Program-made: the position numbers and the translations under genes
The notes under the pieces: model-generated
What the model was told of the DNA's origin: nothing
The model's database searches: none
The model's input: the letters and a program-made list of their open reading frames with translations, nothing else
Part shown: positions 1 through 7,892 of the stretch, piece by piece
How positions within the stretch are numbered: position 1 is the stretch's first letter
Layout: every line of letters begins with the position of its first letter
Assembly (NCBI RefSeq): GCF_000296215.2
Contig: NZ_CP013949.1
Span: forward strand, 2,473,501 to 2,537,500
DNA: 64,000 nucleotides
DNA from: Bradyrhizobium sp. CCGE-LA001
GTDB taxonomy: Bacteria; Pseudomonadota; Alphaproteobacteria; Rhizobiales; Xanthobacteraceae
Direction of reading: 5' to 3'

Positions 1-5
1 TCAGT

Positions 6-80
6 TGGGGCGTAGCCAAGCGGTAAGGCAGCGGATTTTGATTCCGCCATTCGGAGGTTCGATCCCTCCCGCCCCAGCCA
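6..80 (+). tRNA. tRNA-Gln (anticodon TTG)
   Basis: A complete cloverleaf can be drawn. The acceptor arm TGGGGCG (6-12) pairs with CGCCCCA (70-76), the seven-base anticodon loop is TTTTGAT with anticodon TTG, the T arm contains GGTTCGATCC, and a genomically encoded CCA ends at 80. The gene is intact. A tyrosine recombinase gene begins about 100 bases downstream in the same direction, the usual arrangement where an island has integrated into the 3' end of a tRNA and restored it. I did not see a second copy of this tRNA's 3' end further right in the window. Confidence 0.95.
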
Positions 81-180
81 GATTGCCCGGGCAGCCTGAA
101 ATCACTCACGAAACCGGCCTGGCTGGGGAGCTGCTGCACAGCTCTGCGACACATTGCTGCTGCACAGGGTGTGTTTTGCA

Positions 181-2151
181 ATGGCCGTCCACATCTTTCG
201 CCGTGATGCCGTGTATTACTGGCGGCGCCGACGGCCCCGCGCGCTTGCCAATATCCTGGATCGCCAGCATGTTTTTCTGAGCCTCCGAACGACCAGCCCT
301 GTCGTGGCGCGTCGGATGGGGGCTCAGCTTGACCTGATCCTGGAAGATGCCGCGATGCTTGCCGAGAGTGCCGACCTGAACCTGTCACGGTCCCAAATTG
401 AGACAATGCTCCGCGGCGTCGTCGATCAACATCTGACGAAGCTCGATCGGGTCGCGCACGCCGCCAAGCGCTCGGCCGGTTTTGACTTCGAGCGTGAACG
501 GATGGCCGACAAGCGGGCCTTCTGGAGCTATTCCCTGCTCGATGCTCAGGGCGTAGCCGCCGTCGTACGCCCGGAGGATCGCATCCGGATGGCTGCCGAC
601 GGACTGTCCGAATCCGATATCGAGGCCGTACAACATCATCTGATGACGCTCCGCTTCCAGGATATCGTCCCGACCAATCAGCATATCCTTCGGCGCATGG
701 TCGACGCCGTCGGTGCCAGCCCGACGGCAATGAACATCGACGTCGCGCAGGGGACGTACTTCCGCGGAATGAAGCTTGCGCTGGCCAAGGTCGATCGCCG
801 CTACGGAGGCAGCCGCGTCGAGGATCACGGCTTTGTGGATCGCATGCTCCTCGCCAAGAGCGATCCACCGAAGCCGATTTTGGGGCCGGAGGCCGCCAGC
901 CGGGTCCGGCAAAGCGATCCACCGGCAACTGAGGATCGTTCCGCGCACTCCGTGCCCATGGCGCGTTTCTCAGAGTTCACAGAGCAACTCATCCTGCAGC
1001 ACGCCAGAGACGGTCATTGGGACGAGAAGACCCAGCGGCAGGCGAGAAGCATTTCAAACTTGCTCGTCAAGTTCATGCTCCAGGACCAGCACGTCGAGAG
1101 CATCGAGACCCTGCGCCAACATCACATGGGGAAGTTCGTCGACTTCCTCCGATCAGACATTTACCAGAACTACGGCAAATCTCCGAAGGATGAAGGCCGG
1201 AGCATCGCCGAACTCCGCGCCATCGCCCGGGAGCGCCCCGCGAGCAAACGCGGGATCGCCGGCGACACGCTCAATCGTCACCTCACGTTCCTTGCTCAAA
1301 TCTTCCGGCACGCAGTTGCGCGCGGCGTTGGCACCCTCGCGGAGATCGACCTCCTCGCACTTCGCTCGAAAGGCAAGAAGAAGCGTGCGCGCGACGAGAG
1401 GCCCAAGCTGCCGTTCGAGCAGGCTGCAGCCATCTTCCGGACGCCTCCCTTCAACAATTGCGCCGCTTGGGATCGCTTGAACGAACCGGGACCGGATGGT
1501 CTGCGCCAGCTTTTTCACTGCGCGCTCTATTTCGTCCCGATCCTCATTTACTACACCGGCTGCCGTCGCGAAGAGCTGTGCGGGCTGATGGTGGATGACG
1601 TCATCCTCGACAATGGCGCAATTCCTTACCTCCACATTGCCAAGAACGAGCGGAGGCGGGTCAAGAACCCTCAGTCGCAGCGAAATATCCCGTTGCATAG
1701 TGAGGTGCTGCGGCTGAATTTCGTCGCCTATGTCAAGGCTATCAAAGCGCTCGGCTACAAGCTGCTCTTCCCCGATCTTTACTCCCCCTCCAGCCGATCC
1801 CCGCTGGGCGACCGCTTCTACAAGGAGTTCAAACCAATTCTGGTGTCCGTCGGAGTGACCGAGAAGGGACTGGGCTCTCACGCGGTCCGTCACCTGTTCG
1901 GTGCCCAGCTCAAAAAGAAGCTGGTGACGGAAGAGGATCGCGCCGATCTGCTTGGTCATGGCGGCGATAGCGAGACCAGCGAGCGCTATTGCGAACCGCA
2001 TGAAATCGCGACCCTCTTGAAGTTCGTGGAGAAGCTGCCGGTGGTGACCTTCGACTTGGAGCCCCAGGAAGTGCAGCTGCTACCGTGGGTGCTGAAGAAG
2101 GAAGTTGCGCCGTTTTCTCAGCCGTCGCGGTCGAAGCGTAGGGATTCATAA
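181..2151 (+). CDS. Tyrosine recombinase / site-specific integrase (long form)
   Basis: This is a phage-type tyrosine recombinase that probably mobilises the island. From the ATG at 181 (656 aa), the N-terminal part (HIFRRD..YYWRRR, then SLRTTSPVVARR) resembles the arm-binding start of DUF6538-type integrases. The catalytic domain shows Arg about 462 (TGCRREEL), the HAVRH box with His567 and Arg570, His593 in LGHGG and the nucleophile Tyr603 in SERYCE. The core set R-HxxR-H-Y is complete, so the enzyme could be active. At about 650 residues it is much longer than the usual 400, with an extra middle region. An upstream in-frame start at 154 is possible; 181 is chosen because conserved sequence starts there. 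The gene lies just downstream of tRNA-Gln, the likely attachment gene. Confidence 0.88.
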   Translation: MAVHIFRRDAVYYWRRRRPRALANILDRQHVFLSLRTTSPVVARRMGAQLDLILEDAAMLAESADLNLSRSQIETMLRGVVDQHLTKLDRVAHAAKRSAGFDFERERMADKRAFWSYSLLDAQGVAAVVRPEDRIRMAADGLSESDIEAVQHHLMTLRFQDIVPTNQHILRRMVDAVGASPTAMNIDVAQGTYFRGMKLALAKVDRRYGGSRVEDHGFVDRMLLAKSDPPKPILGPEAASRVRQSDPPATEDRSAHSVPMARFSEFTEQLILQHARDGHWDEKTQRQARSISNLLVKFMLQDQHVESIETLRQHHMGKFVDFLRSDIYQNYGKSPKDEGRSIAELRAIARERPASKRGIAGDTLNRHLTFLAQIFRHAVARGVGTLAEIDLLALRSKGKKKRARDERPKLPFEQAAAIFRTPPFNNCAAWDRLNEPGPDGLRQLFHCALYFVPILIYYTGCRREELCGLMVDDVILDNGAIPYLHIAKNERRRVKNPQSQRNIPLHSEVLRLNFVAYVKAIKALGYKLLFPDLYSPSSRSPLGDRFYKEFKPILVSVGVTEKGLGSHAVRHLFGAQLKKKLVTEEDRADLLGHGGDSETSERYCEPHEIATLLKFVEKLPVVTFDLEPQEVQLLPWVLKKEVAPFSQPSRSKRRDS

Positions 2152-2261
2152 GAGGGGCGCCGGATAGCACTAGCCCGCGACTGATAGAGTATCGAACAAA
2201 TGCTCATCAGTCTCGAGGCAAAGGGCTGGTCGGGCCAACAAGTCCCGTCGCATCGTGACGG

Positions 2262-4787
2262 CTATCTGCGGGCCCGCAGGCGTACCGCCGTGCGTATATC
2301 CTGCATATCAACGCGGCCCGCGAGCAGTGTCTGACGAAAGGTCTGGAAAATCGGCGCACTGTGTTCTTCGTCTTCGATGGTGAGGATCAACGAAAACGGG
2401 ATACCCTCGGCTGGAAAGGTCGCTTCCGCCCGTACCACGCTTTCCACTTCAAGCCGCCATTCCGCCGAATTGCCAACCCCGCCGCTGAAATCCGCCGCGT
2501 AGCGCTTGGTCGGCCACCACTTCAGGCCATGATCGATGAGGCTGCGCTCGGGGATGGTCAGCTTGCCGGTGCGCGGCAGGAAAGCTTGAGAAATTTGGTC
2601 GTGATAGCTCGGCTTGCCGTCGCTCCGATCGACCGGCTGGCGCTGCCGAAGATGGGCGCTGAGATTCACCCGCACGAATTCGGACCCGAAGGCCTGGTTG
2701 ATCGGCGCATCATAGACGAGCGTCATTTTGACGAGGCCCCGGCAGGCGCGCGTGGCGGCATCCACCAGCGCCGCAGGCCACTGGAAATCAAACCTGAGGA
2801 TCGCGGGTTTCTGCTCGCCGGCGGTGAGTCGGCTTTCGAAGACCATGGTGATGGCATGGTCTTCCGTTTCCAGCATGGCAGTCGCCGAGGAAGGCCGGCC
2901 AAACCCGACGAACTGCCGGGCGACATCCCGCAGGCGGGGCGAGGCGAGCGGCGCGGGAAGCGTCGCGTTATGGATAAGAAAGGCCCGCAAGGTGCGGGGC
3001 GCCAGCCGTTCCCCGGTCGAAACGTCGAGCGCTGCAAGCGTCTTCGCAGCAAGCGGGGCCGCAAAGCTGGTGCCGCAGGTTTGCGCCTGATTGCCTTGCG
3101 GGTCGCACGAAATCAGATGCGTCGTGCCCGGTTGCGATGCGTCGCCTGTCCCGCCGAAATGCGCGACATCGGGTTTGACGCCAACCCGCAGACCGGGTCC
3201 GCGACGGGTGTAGGTGGTCGGCGCTTCCACGATCTGATTGGAGCCCGGAGGGTTGAGGGCGCCCACCGCAATCGTGCGCACGCTCTCGGACGGCATGAAG
3301 ATCGTGTCGGGATTAGTTCTGGCCGCCAACGCCGCCAGCACCTGGTTTAACTTCGCAGGCCAGGGGCCGCGCCATTCGGCGCCCGACAGATTGCCGGCGG
3401 AGTTGACGATGAGAATGCCGAGCCGGTCCTGAATATCGTCGAGCCGCGCCGCATAGAGGCTGTAGGTATCGGCATCGACCGGCGCCACGACATTCAACGA
3501 CATATTGAAAACCCGGACGCCGTGGCTGTCCCGGGCCTCAGTGAGCGCCGCTTCCAGCTCCTCCAGAAACGCTTCAAAGCCGCGCTGGCCATAGACGACG
3601 CCGAACGGTGCGCGCGGCATCAGCGGCACATCGACGATGTCGCAGCCGTCGGCCTCGACGGCCAGTTGCTGCGAATTCGCCGCCTGAGCGCCGATCAGCA
3701 CGCCCGCAACAAGCGTGCCGTGGCCGGGATCGCAATCAGCTTCGTCGAGGAAATCATGACGATCCAACACCCACGCTCTTAGCGGACCGTCGATGCCGGT
3801 ATCGATCACACCGACGCGCGGATAGCGGCCGTCGGCGACGCGTCGAATCGTCGGGAAGGGCAACGGACCTGCGGCGGCCTGCGCGTCGGTCGGCTGGATA
3901 AGGATCGGAAACCTGATGCGGCGGACCAGCGGATGGTCGGCCAGCCGCTGAAGGATATGTTCGTGACGGTTCACGTCGCGATCAAGGTGGGCCGACGTGA
4001 TCACGCGTTCCTCTTCGCCGCGAACGATCCGACGGTCCTCGATCCGCGCCGGTTCGGACGCGTCGGTCAGGAGCATTTCAATCGTGGGCATGCCGCCGGG
4101 ACTCGGCAGCAAGGTCGCAAGCAGACCGCGCCCGCCTTCGCGGAAAATAGTTTGCAGCGTCGCCAGCGAGCGCTGAAAACCCAAGGCGTCATGGTCGCCG
4201 CCATCGATCAAAGGCTGCGTCTCGAACAGTTCGACGATGTAGCCGCTTGCCGCGCGCGGATCTGAAAGCGCCGCCACGGCGGCATCCGCAGCGAAGGAGC
4301 GCTTGAGGTTAGACGGCGCCAGTTCAATGGTTTCGATGGCTCCGACCTCACAGCGATTGCGGCTGACGTAGTGGTAAGGACGCCCGGTTTCCCTAGAGAT
4401 GCGCGTCTCGCCCTGGTCTTCCGCGAGAACGATGTGGCGCCGCAACCTCGCAAAATGAATCAGCGGCGCCCGGAAATAAAGTTCACCCGGCGCGCCGGCG
4501 CCGATGCAGGGAAACTGATCGGCCAGGAAGATCGCGCGATTGGGCCGGTATGATTTCGCGATCGCTTCGATGCGCATCCGGACCCGCAGATAGCACAGTG
4601 GCCCATACGGCCACCGGTCAACGTCGTTCTCGATCCTTTGCAGAGCGGCAAGGAGGCCGTCGCGATGCTTGACGAAAGCCGCATCGCGACCTTCGAAAAA
4701 ATCCTTGTCATTGCCGCCGCGCTTCGGGTCGGGCGCCCGCAGAAACCTATCGTCATTGAGCACGATCTGGACGGGGTTATTAGGCAT
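2262..4787 (-). CDS. ietS: IetS-like S8 (subtilisin) family serine peptidase
   Basis: An 841-aa cytoplasmic subtilase with no signal peptide. About 320 N-terminal residues have no motif I recognise. The peptidase domain follows with catalytic Asp329 (VGVIDTGIDG), His356 (GHGTLVAG), oxyanion Asn466 (NSAGN) and Ser574 (GTSFAAP); a roughly 250-residue C-terminal region completes the protein. Its start overlaps the end of the AAA+ gene by 8 bases, so the two are co-translated. This pair (ATPase then subtilase) matches ietA-ietS, first described as a toxin-antitoxin-like stability and incompatibility module of pTiC58, with IetS as the protease toxin. The same gene pair was later reported as an anti-phage system. 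The triad is complete, so the protease should be active. Which host or phage protein it cuts is unknown. Confidence 0.9.
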   Translation of the reverse strand: MPNNPVQIVLNDDRFLRAPDPKRGGNDKDFFEGRDAAFVKHRDGLLAALQRIENDVDRWPYGPLCYLRVRMRIEAIAKSYRPNRAIFLADQFPCIGAGAPGELYFRAPLIHFARLRRHIVLAEDQGETRISRETGRPYHYVSRNRCEVGAIETIELAPSNLKRSFAADAAVAALSDPRAASGYIVELFETQPLIDGGDHDALGFQRSLATLQTIFREGGRGLLATLLPSPGGMPTIEMLLTDASEPARIEDRRIVRGEEERVITSAHLDRDVNRHEHILQRLADHPLVRRIRFPILIQPTDAQAAAGPLPFPTIRRVADGRYPRVGVIDTGIDGPLRAWVLDRHDFLDEADCDPGHGTLVAGVLIGAQAANSQQLAVEADGCDIVDVPLMPRAPFGVVYGQRGFEAFLEELEAALTEARDSHGVRVFNMSLNVVAPVDADTYSLYAARLDDIQDRLGILIVNSAGNLSGAEWRGPWPAKLNQVLAALAARTNPDTIFMPSESVRTIAVGALNPPGSNQIVEAPTTYTRRGPGLRVGVKPDVAHFGGTGDASQPGTTHLISCDPQGNQAQTCGTSFAAPLAAKTLAALDVSTGERLAPRTLRAFLIHNATLPAPLASPRLRDVARQFVGFGRPSSATAMLETEDHAITMVFESRLTAGEQKPAILRFDFQWPAALVDAATRACRGLVKMTLVYDAPINQAFGSEFVRVNLSAHLRQRQPVDRSDGKPSYHDQISQAFLPRTGKLTIPERSLIDHGLKWWPTKRYAADFSGGVGNSAEWRLEVESVVRAEATFPAEGIPFSLILTIEDEEHSAPIFQTFRQTLLAGRVDMQDIRTAVRLRARR

Positions 4788-5997
4788 TGGCTACGCCCTC
4801 CCTCGGGGCTTCGCGCGCCGCATAATCCTGCGCGTAACGCGAAATCGTGCTTTGACTGACGCCTAGCATTTTCGCGACGCTTGCCTGCCGGATCGGCATG
4901 CCGGAATGGAGCAGCGCCCCGACAAAAGTCGCTTCGTCATTCACGAACATCGACGCCGCTGAGGTTTGGTTCTCGTCGATCGAAAGCCTTGGCACCAGAG
5001 CCTTCGCCGCCGCCAGAATCGCCGTCCCCGACACGTCTGAGCGACTGAGCGCCAAAATGCGTTTCAAAGCATCGGCAAAATTCTTGAGGAACGACCCCGA
5101 CCGCGCGCCGACGATAAAAACAAGCGTTCGCACAACGTCCTCGTCAACGTCCAGCGGACGGAGGAACGCGTTCAGCATGGCGAAACGCGTGCGTTCGTCG
5201 GGTAGATCGATGCGGATATGATTTTCAAAGCGCCGCCACACGGCGGGGTCGAGCAGCGCATCGTGGTTGGTGATCGCGACCGTCAGCCCGGTTCCCGCCC
5301 GCGCGTCCAGGTTCTGAAGCAGCGTGTTGACCACGCGCTTGATTTCTCCCACTTCGTGGGGATCGTCGCGCATTTTGGCCAACGCGTCGAATTCGTCGAG
5401 CACCAGCATGCAGCGATAGCGATTGGCGAAAGTGAACAGGTTCGCGATGTTGCGCGCCGTCGTACCGAGGAACGAACTGACGAGGCCATCGATCCGGGCG
5501 TTGATGACGGGAAGGCGAAGCTGCGCCGCCAGCCAGAAAGCCGTCAGCGTCTTGCCCGTGCCTGGCGGACCATAGATCAGGCAAGATCGCGACGGCTCGA
5601 CGCCCATCTCCCGCAGGGTTGTGACCTGCTTCCATTCGCCGAGCATCGCATCCAGCGCCATCGTCAGCGTCTCGCTGTAAATCGGCGCGGGACGCCCGGC
5701 GCCCGGATCGAGGATGACTTCGGCCAGCGGCACGCTGGTTTCGCGATCGGCCGGCGGATGGATATTGGCCGTGAGTTCGTCGCCCGTGACTAACAGGCGC
5801 GACACCTCCACGGCGCTCGGGGTGAGGCTATGCTCACTCGACACGCCTGCAAGCAGCCGATCCAAAGCCGCCGCGGCTTTTTCGTCGCCCCCGGTTCTTA
5901 GCCGGTCGCGAAGGCGTTCAACCTGCTTGCGAAAACGCGGATCGGTCCCTTCGAGGCCGATACGGCAAAGGGTCTGTATGACGGAGAAGTGCTCCAT
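4780..5997 (-). CDS. ietA: IetA-like AAA+ ATPase with C-terminal helix-turn-helix
   Basis: A 405-aa AAA+ ATPase, partner and probable restrainer of the adjacent subtilase. Visible motifs are Walker A GPPGTGKT (143-150), Walker B MLVLDEFD (197-204), a sensor-1 Thr-Asn at 243-244 and an Arg pair at 255-256 that may be the arginine finger. Residues about 366-391 (MPIRQASVAKMLGVSQSTISRYAQ) read as a helix-turn-helix of the kind found in DNA-binding regulators. That suggests this protein may also bind DNA and control its own promoter, where a perfect inverted repeat lies 24-44 bases upstream of the start. In the Ti-plasmid system IetA acts as the antitoxin-like partner. The DNA-binding role here is inference. 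Confidence 0.9.
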   Translation of the reverse strand: MEHFSVIQTLCRIGLEGTDPRFRKQVERLRDRLRTGGDEKAAAALDRLLAGVSSEHSLTPSAVEVSRLLVTGDELTANIHPPADRETSVPLAEVILDPGAGRPAPIYSETLTMALDAMLGEWKQVTTLREMGVEPSRSCLIYGPPGTGKTLTAFWLAAQLRLPVINARIDGLVSSFLGTTARNIANLFTFANRYRCMLVLDEFDALAKMRDDPHEVGEIKRVVNTLLQNLDARAGTGLTVAITNHDALLDPAVWRRFENHIRIDLPDERTRFAMLNAFLRPLDVDEDVVRTLVFIVGARSGSFLKNFADALKRILALSRSDVSGTAILAAAKALVPRLSIDENQTSAASMFVNDEATFVGALLHSGMPIRQASVAKMLGVSQSTISRYAQDYAAREAPREGVANA

Positions 5998-6020
5998 GGG
6001 CGCCTAACGAATCGCTCTAC

Positions 6021-6041
6021 AATGGTGAAATATTCACCATT
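6021..6041. promoter_or_regulatory. Inverted repeat upstream of ietA (probable operator)
   Basis: AATGGTGAA (6021-6029), three bases, TTCACCATT (6033-6041): a perfect 9-bp inverted repeat ending 24 bases from the ietA start. A further half-site-like AACCATT follows at 6045-6051. Position and symmetry fit an operator. The HTH at the IetA C-terminus makes autoregulation the simplest guess. Confidence 0.6.
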
Positions 6042-6051
6042 CTGAACCATT

Positions 6052-6477
6052 ATGCACGATGGCAGGCCATTTATGCAATAGCAAAGGCGTTTGATCCGGA
6101 CGGTGGGATTGGCCGCATACGGGTGGAACCCCTGCTGTGTTCCAGGGCAAAGGTTACGATTTCGTCGCTCGGGCTGCGCAGGATGTGTTTGGCTTCCGCC
6201 AGAAGGCCGCACAGTTCGGGCCGGGGCAGGCGCATCAGTTCGTTTCAGCGTCAGCACTCGCATTGTTTCCTCCATCGCTTTCCAGCCGCGCTGATCGCGG
6301 CCTTCTGGCGGAGGCCATTGCGACGAAGGAGGCGGGCGCATCGTCTGCGACCTGAACGAAGAGGAGGAGTGCCCCGCGCTTGCAGCCATGCAGCCGACGA
6401 ACGGTGCGACAAGCCTCAAGAAGGACGGGGTAGGCGCCGGTTGGATAGGGGAAGAAGCATCATCGGCCAGTGGATGG
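6052..6477. other. Intergenic stretch between ietA and the DUF2130 gene
   Basis: About 430 bases separate the ietA promoter from the 3' end of the minus-strand four-gene operon. Apart from one possible small minus-strand reading frame (6071-6235) I see no recognisable gene, repeat or RNA. No clear terminator hairpin is visible after the DUF2130 gene. Confidence 0.4.
6071..6235 (-). CDS. Possible small protein or gene remnant (54 aa)
   Basis: An ATG frame of 54 codons starting MRLPRPELCGLLAEAKHIL. The middle (ELCGLLAEAKHILRSPSDEI) has the look of a real amphipathic helix. There is no strong ribosome binding site directly ahead. A second frame starting about 6265 with a GGAGG motif runs across it, so this could be a frameshifted remnant of a longer protein. 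No family is recognised. Confidence 0.25.
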   Translation of the reverse strand: MRLPRPELCGLLAEAKHILRSPSDEIVTFALEHSRGSTRMRPIPPSGSNAFAIA

Positions 6478-7752
6478 CTACTCTGCTGCCTCGCCCTTCA
6501 TCTCGATCATCAGCACATCAAGGCTCTCGATTTCTTGCATTGCCCGGCCGGCAATGCCCTGGAGGTCACCATAGAGGCCGGCGGTCGAATCGAGGACGCC
6601 GCGCAGCTGCTCCTCACGCTTAGCCCAGAGCCGCATCATCGTCTTGCGCTCGCGATCGAGGTCTTCCTGCATGTCCGTGAATCTCTCCACGATCGCGTCG
6701 ATGCGGTGGCGGAAGCGGGGGCCTGTCAAATACGCGTACATCATCTCCATCTTGCTCTGCTGACCTTCCTGAGCCTGCCGACTGCCGGCGAGGTCGATGA
6801 GCCAGTGCCGGAGCACGATCGCCAAGGGAACGGCGAACCGGGGCTCCGCCACCCAGACGTTATCGACAAGGCCGAAGGTCTCAATATCCTTCGGAAGAGC
6901 GCTGGAGATGATGAGGGCCACTTCGGCTTTGGCCGCGCGCTGGTCGTTCCGGAGTTTGGTCAGCCAGTCGTCACTCCAACGTTTTGTGCGCTTCGACTCC
7001 CATAGGATCGTGCCGCAGGTTTGGCCGCCTGGACCGAACACGCGGTGCAGGACATCACCACCGAAGTCGCCTTTCGGTACGGGCTCAATCTGATCCCGTG
7101 GAAAATGATTGCGAAGCAGCGATTCCAATTCGAGCTCTAGGGCCTCCCCCTGCAACTGCTGGGAGCCTTGCTCGGCCCTGCGCCGGAGCTCTTCGATCTG
7201 CCGGTTCATGCCGGCGATCTGGGCCTCTTTTTCTGCGACCTTCGCCTTGAACGCGTCCTCGGCATCGAGCTTCGCCTTGTCGCGCACAGCAGCAAGTGCC
7301 TGCTGGACCTTCGTCTCGATCGTAAGCTCCACTTCCCGCCGGGCATCCTCGAGCTCGCGTTCCTTCCGGAGCATGTCCGCCTGGATCTTCTGCGCCGCCG
7401 CCAGCTTCTCGCTATTGGTCGCGAGCATTTGCTGCAAATCGGCCAACTGCTGGTCGCGTGCGCTAAGTTCATCCGCGATTGCGAGACGCGCTCTCTTGGC
7501 TTCCGCTTCGGCGATGCTGGAACGTTCCGCCTTCAGCTTCACCGCGACCTGCTCGTCGACGGACTCTCGAGCTTTTGCGATTTGCTCTTGCGCCTCTTTG
7601 AGCAGCGCTTCACGCCGACCAAATTCCGCTTCCTTGGCGGCGAGCTGGTGATCGAACCTACGACGCGTCTCGGCGATCAGCGGTGCTGCGAGTGATTCGG
7701 TGAGCTTGATCTGGGTGCGGCAGCTCGGGCAAACGATCTGGGGATCGGTCAC
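6478..7752 (-). CDS. DUF2130 domain protein (zinc-ribbon half, coiled coil, PD-(D/E)XK-like motif)
   Basis: A 424-aa protein of the DUF2130 family. It begins with a CPSC knuckle (residues 8-11), then a long Arg/Lys/Glu/Ala-rich coiled coil (about 30-200). The conserved C-terminal domain contains GGDVLHRV (Asp233) and TILWESKRTK (Glu252, Lys254). The D-x(n)-E-x-K pattern resembles a PD-(D/E)XK nuclease core; that function is inferred, not established for the family. The GTG at 7752 is chosen because family members typically start just before the CPxC motif and an AAAGGA lies about 10 bases upstream. An in-frame GTG at 7890 would add 46 low-complexity residues. It is the last gene of a minus-strand operon after the AAA+ gene. 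Confidence 0.8.
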   Translation of the reverse strand: MTDPQIVCPSCRTQIKLTESLAAPLIAETRRRFDHQLAAKEAEFGRREALLKEAQEQIAKARESVDEQVAVKLKAERSSIAEAEAKRARLAIADELSARDQQLADLQQMLATNSEKLAAAQKIQADMLRKERELEDARREVELTIETKVQQALAAVRDKAKLDAEDAFKAKVAEKEAQIAGMNRQIEELRRRAEQGSQQLQGEALELELESLLRNHFPRDQIEPVPKGDFGGDVLHRVFGPGGQTCGTILWESKRTKRWSDDWLTKLRNDQRAAKAEVALIISSALPKDIETFGLVDNVWVAEPRFAVPLAIVLRHWLIDLAGSRQAQEGQQSKMEMMYAYLTGPRFRHRIDAIVERFTDMQEDLDRERKTMMRLWAKREEQLRGVLDSTAGLYGDLQGIAGRAMQEIESLDVLMIEMKGEAAE

Positions 7753-7892
7753 GACGTCGGTCCTTTGATGATCGTGTGCAATACTACCGGGTGAGGGGGC
7801 GGCCTTTAAGCCCGGTGTGAGGGTTATCCCGCGCAATTGCGGTGGCCGCGGCAAGAGCGGCCTGGTCTTTTCCTGGATCCGTTCCGCCACGA

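Noticed and set aside
1153..2001. Long minus-strand frame under the integrase
   Set aside because: Antisense of a clear integrase with all catalytic residues; the reading shows no family pattern.
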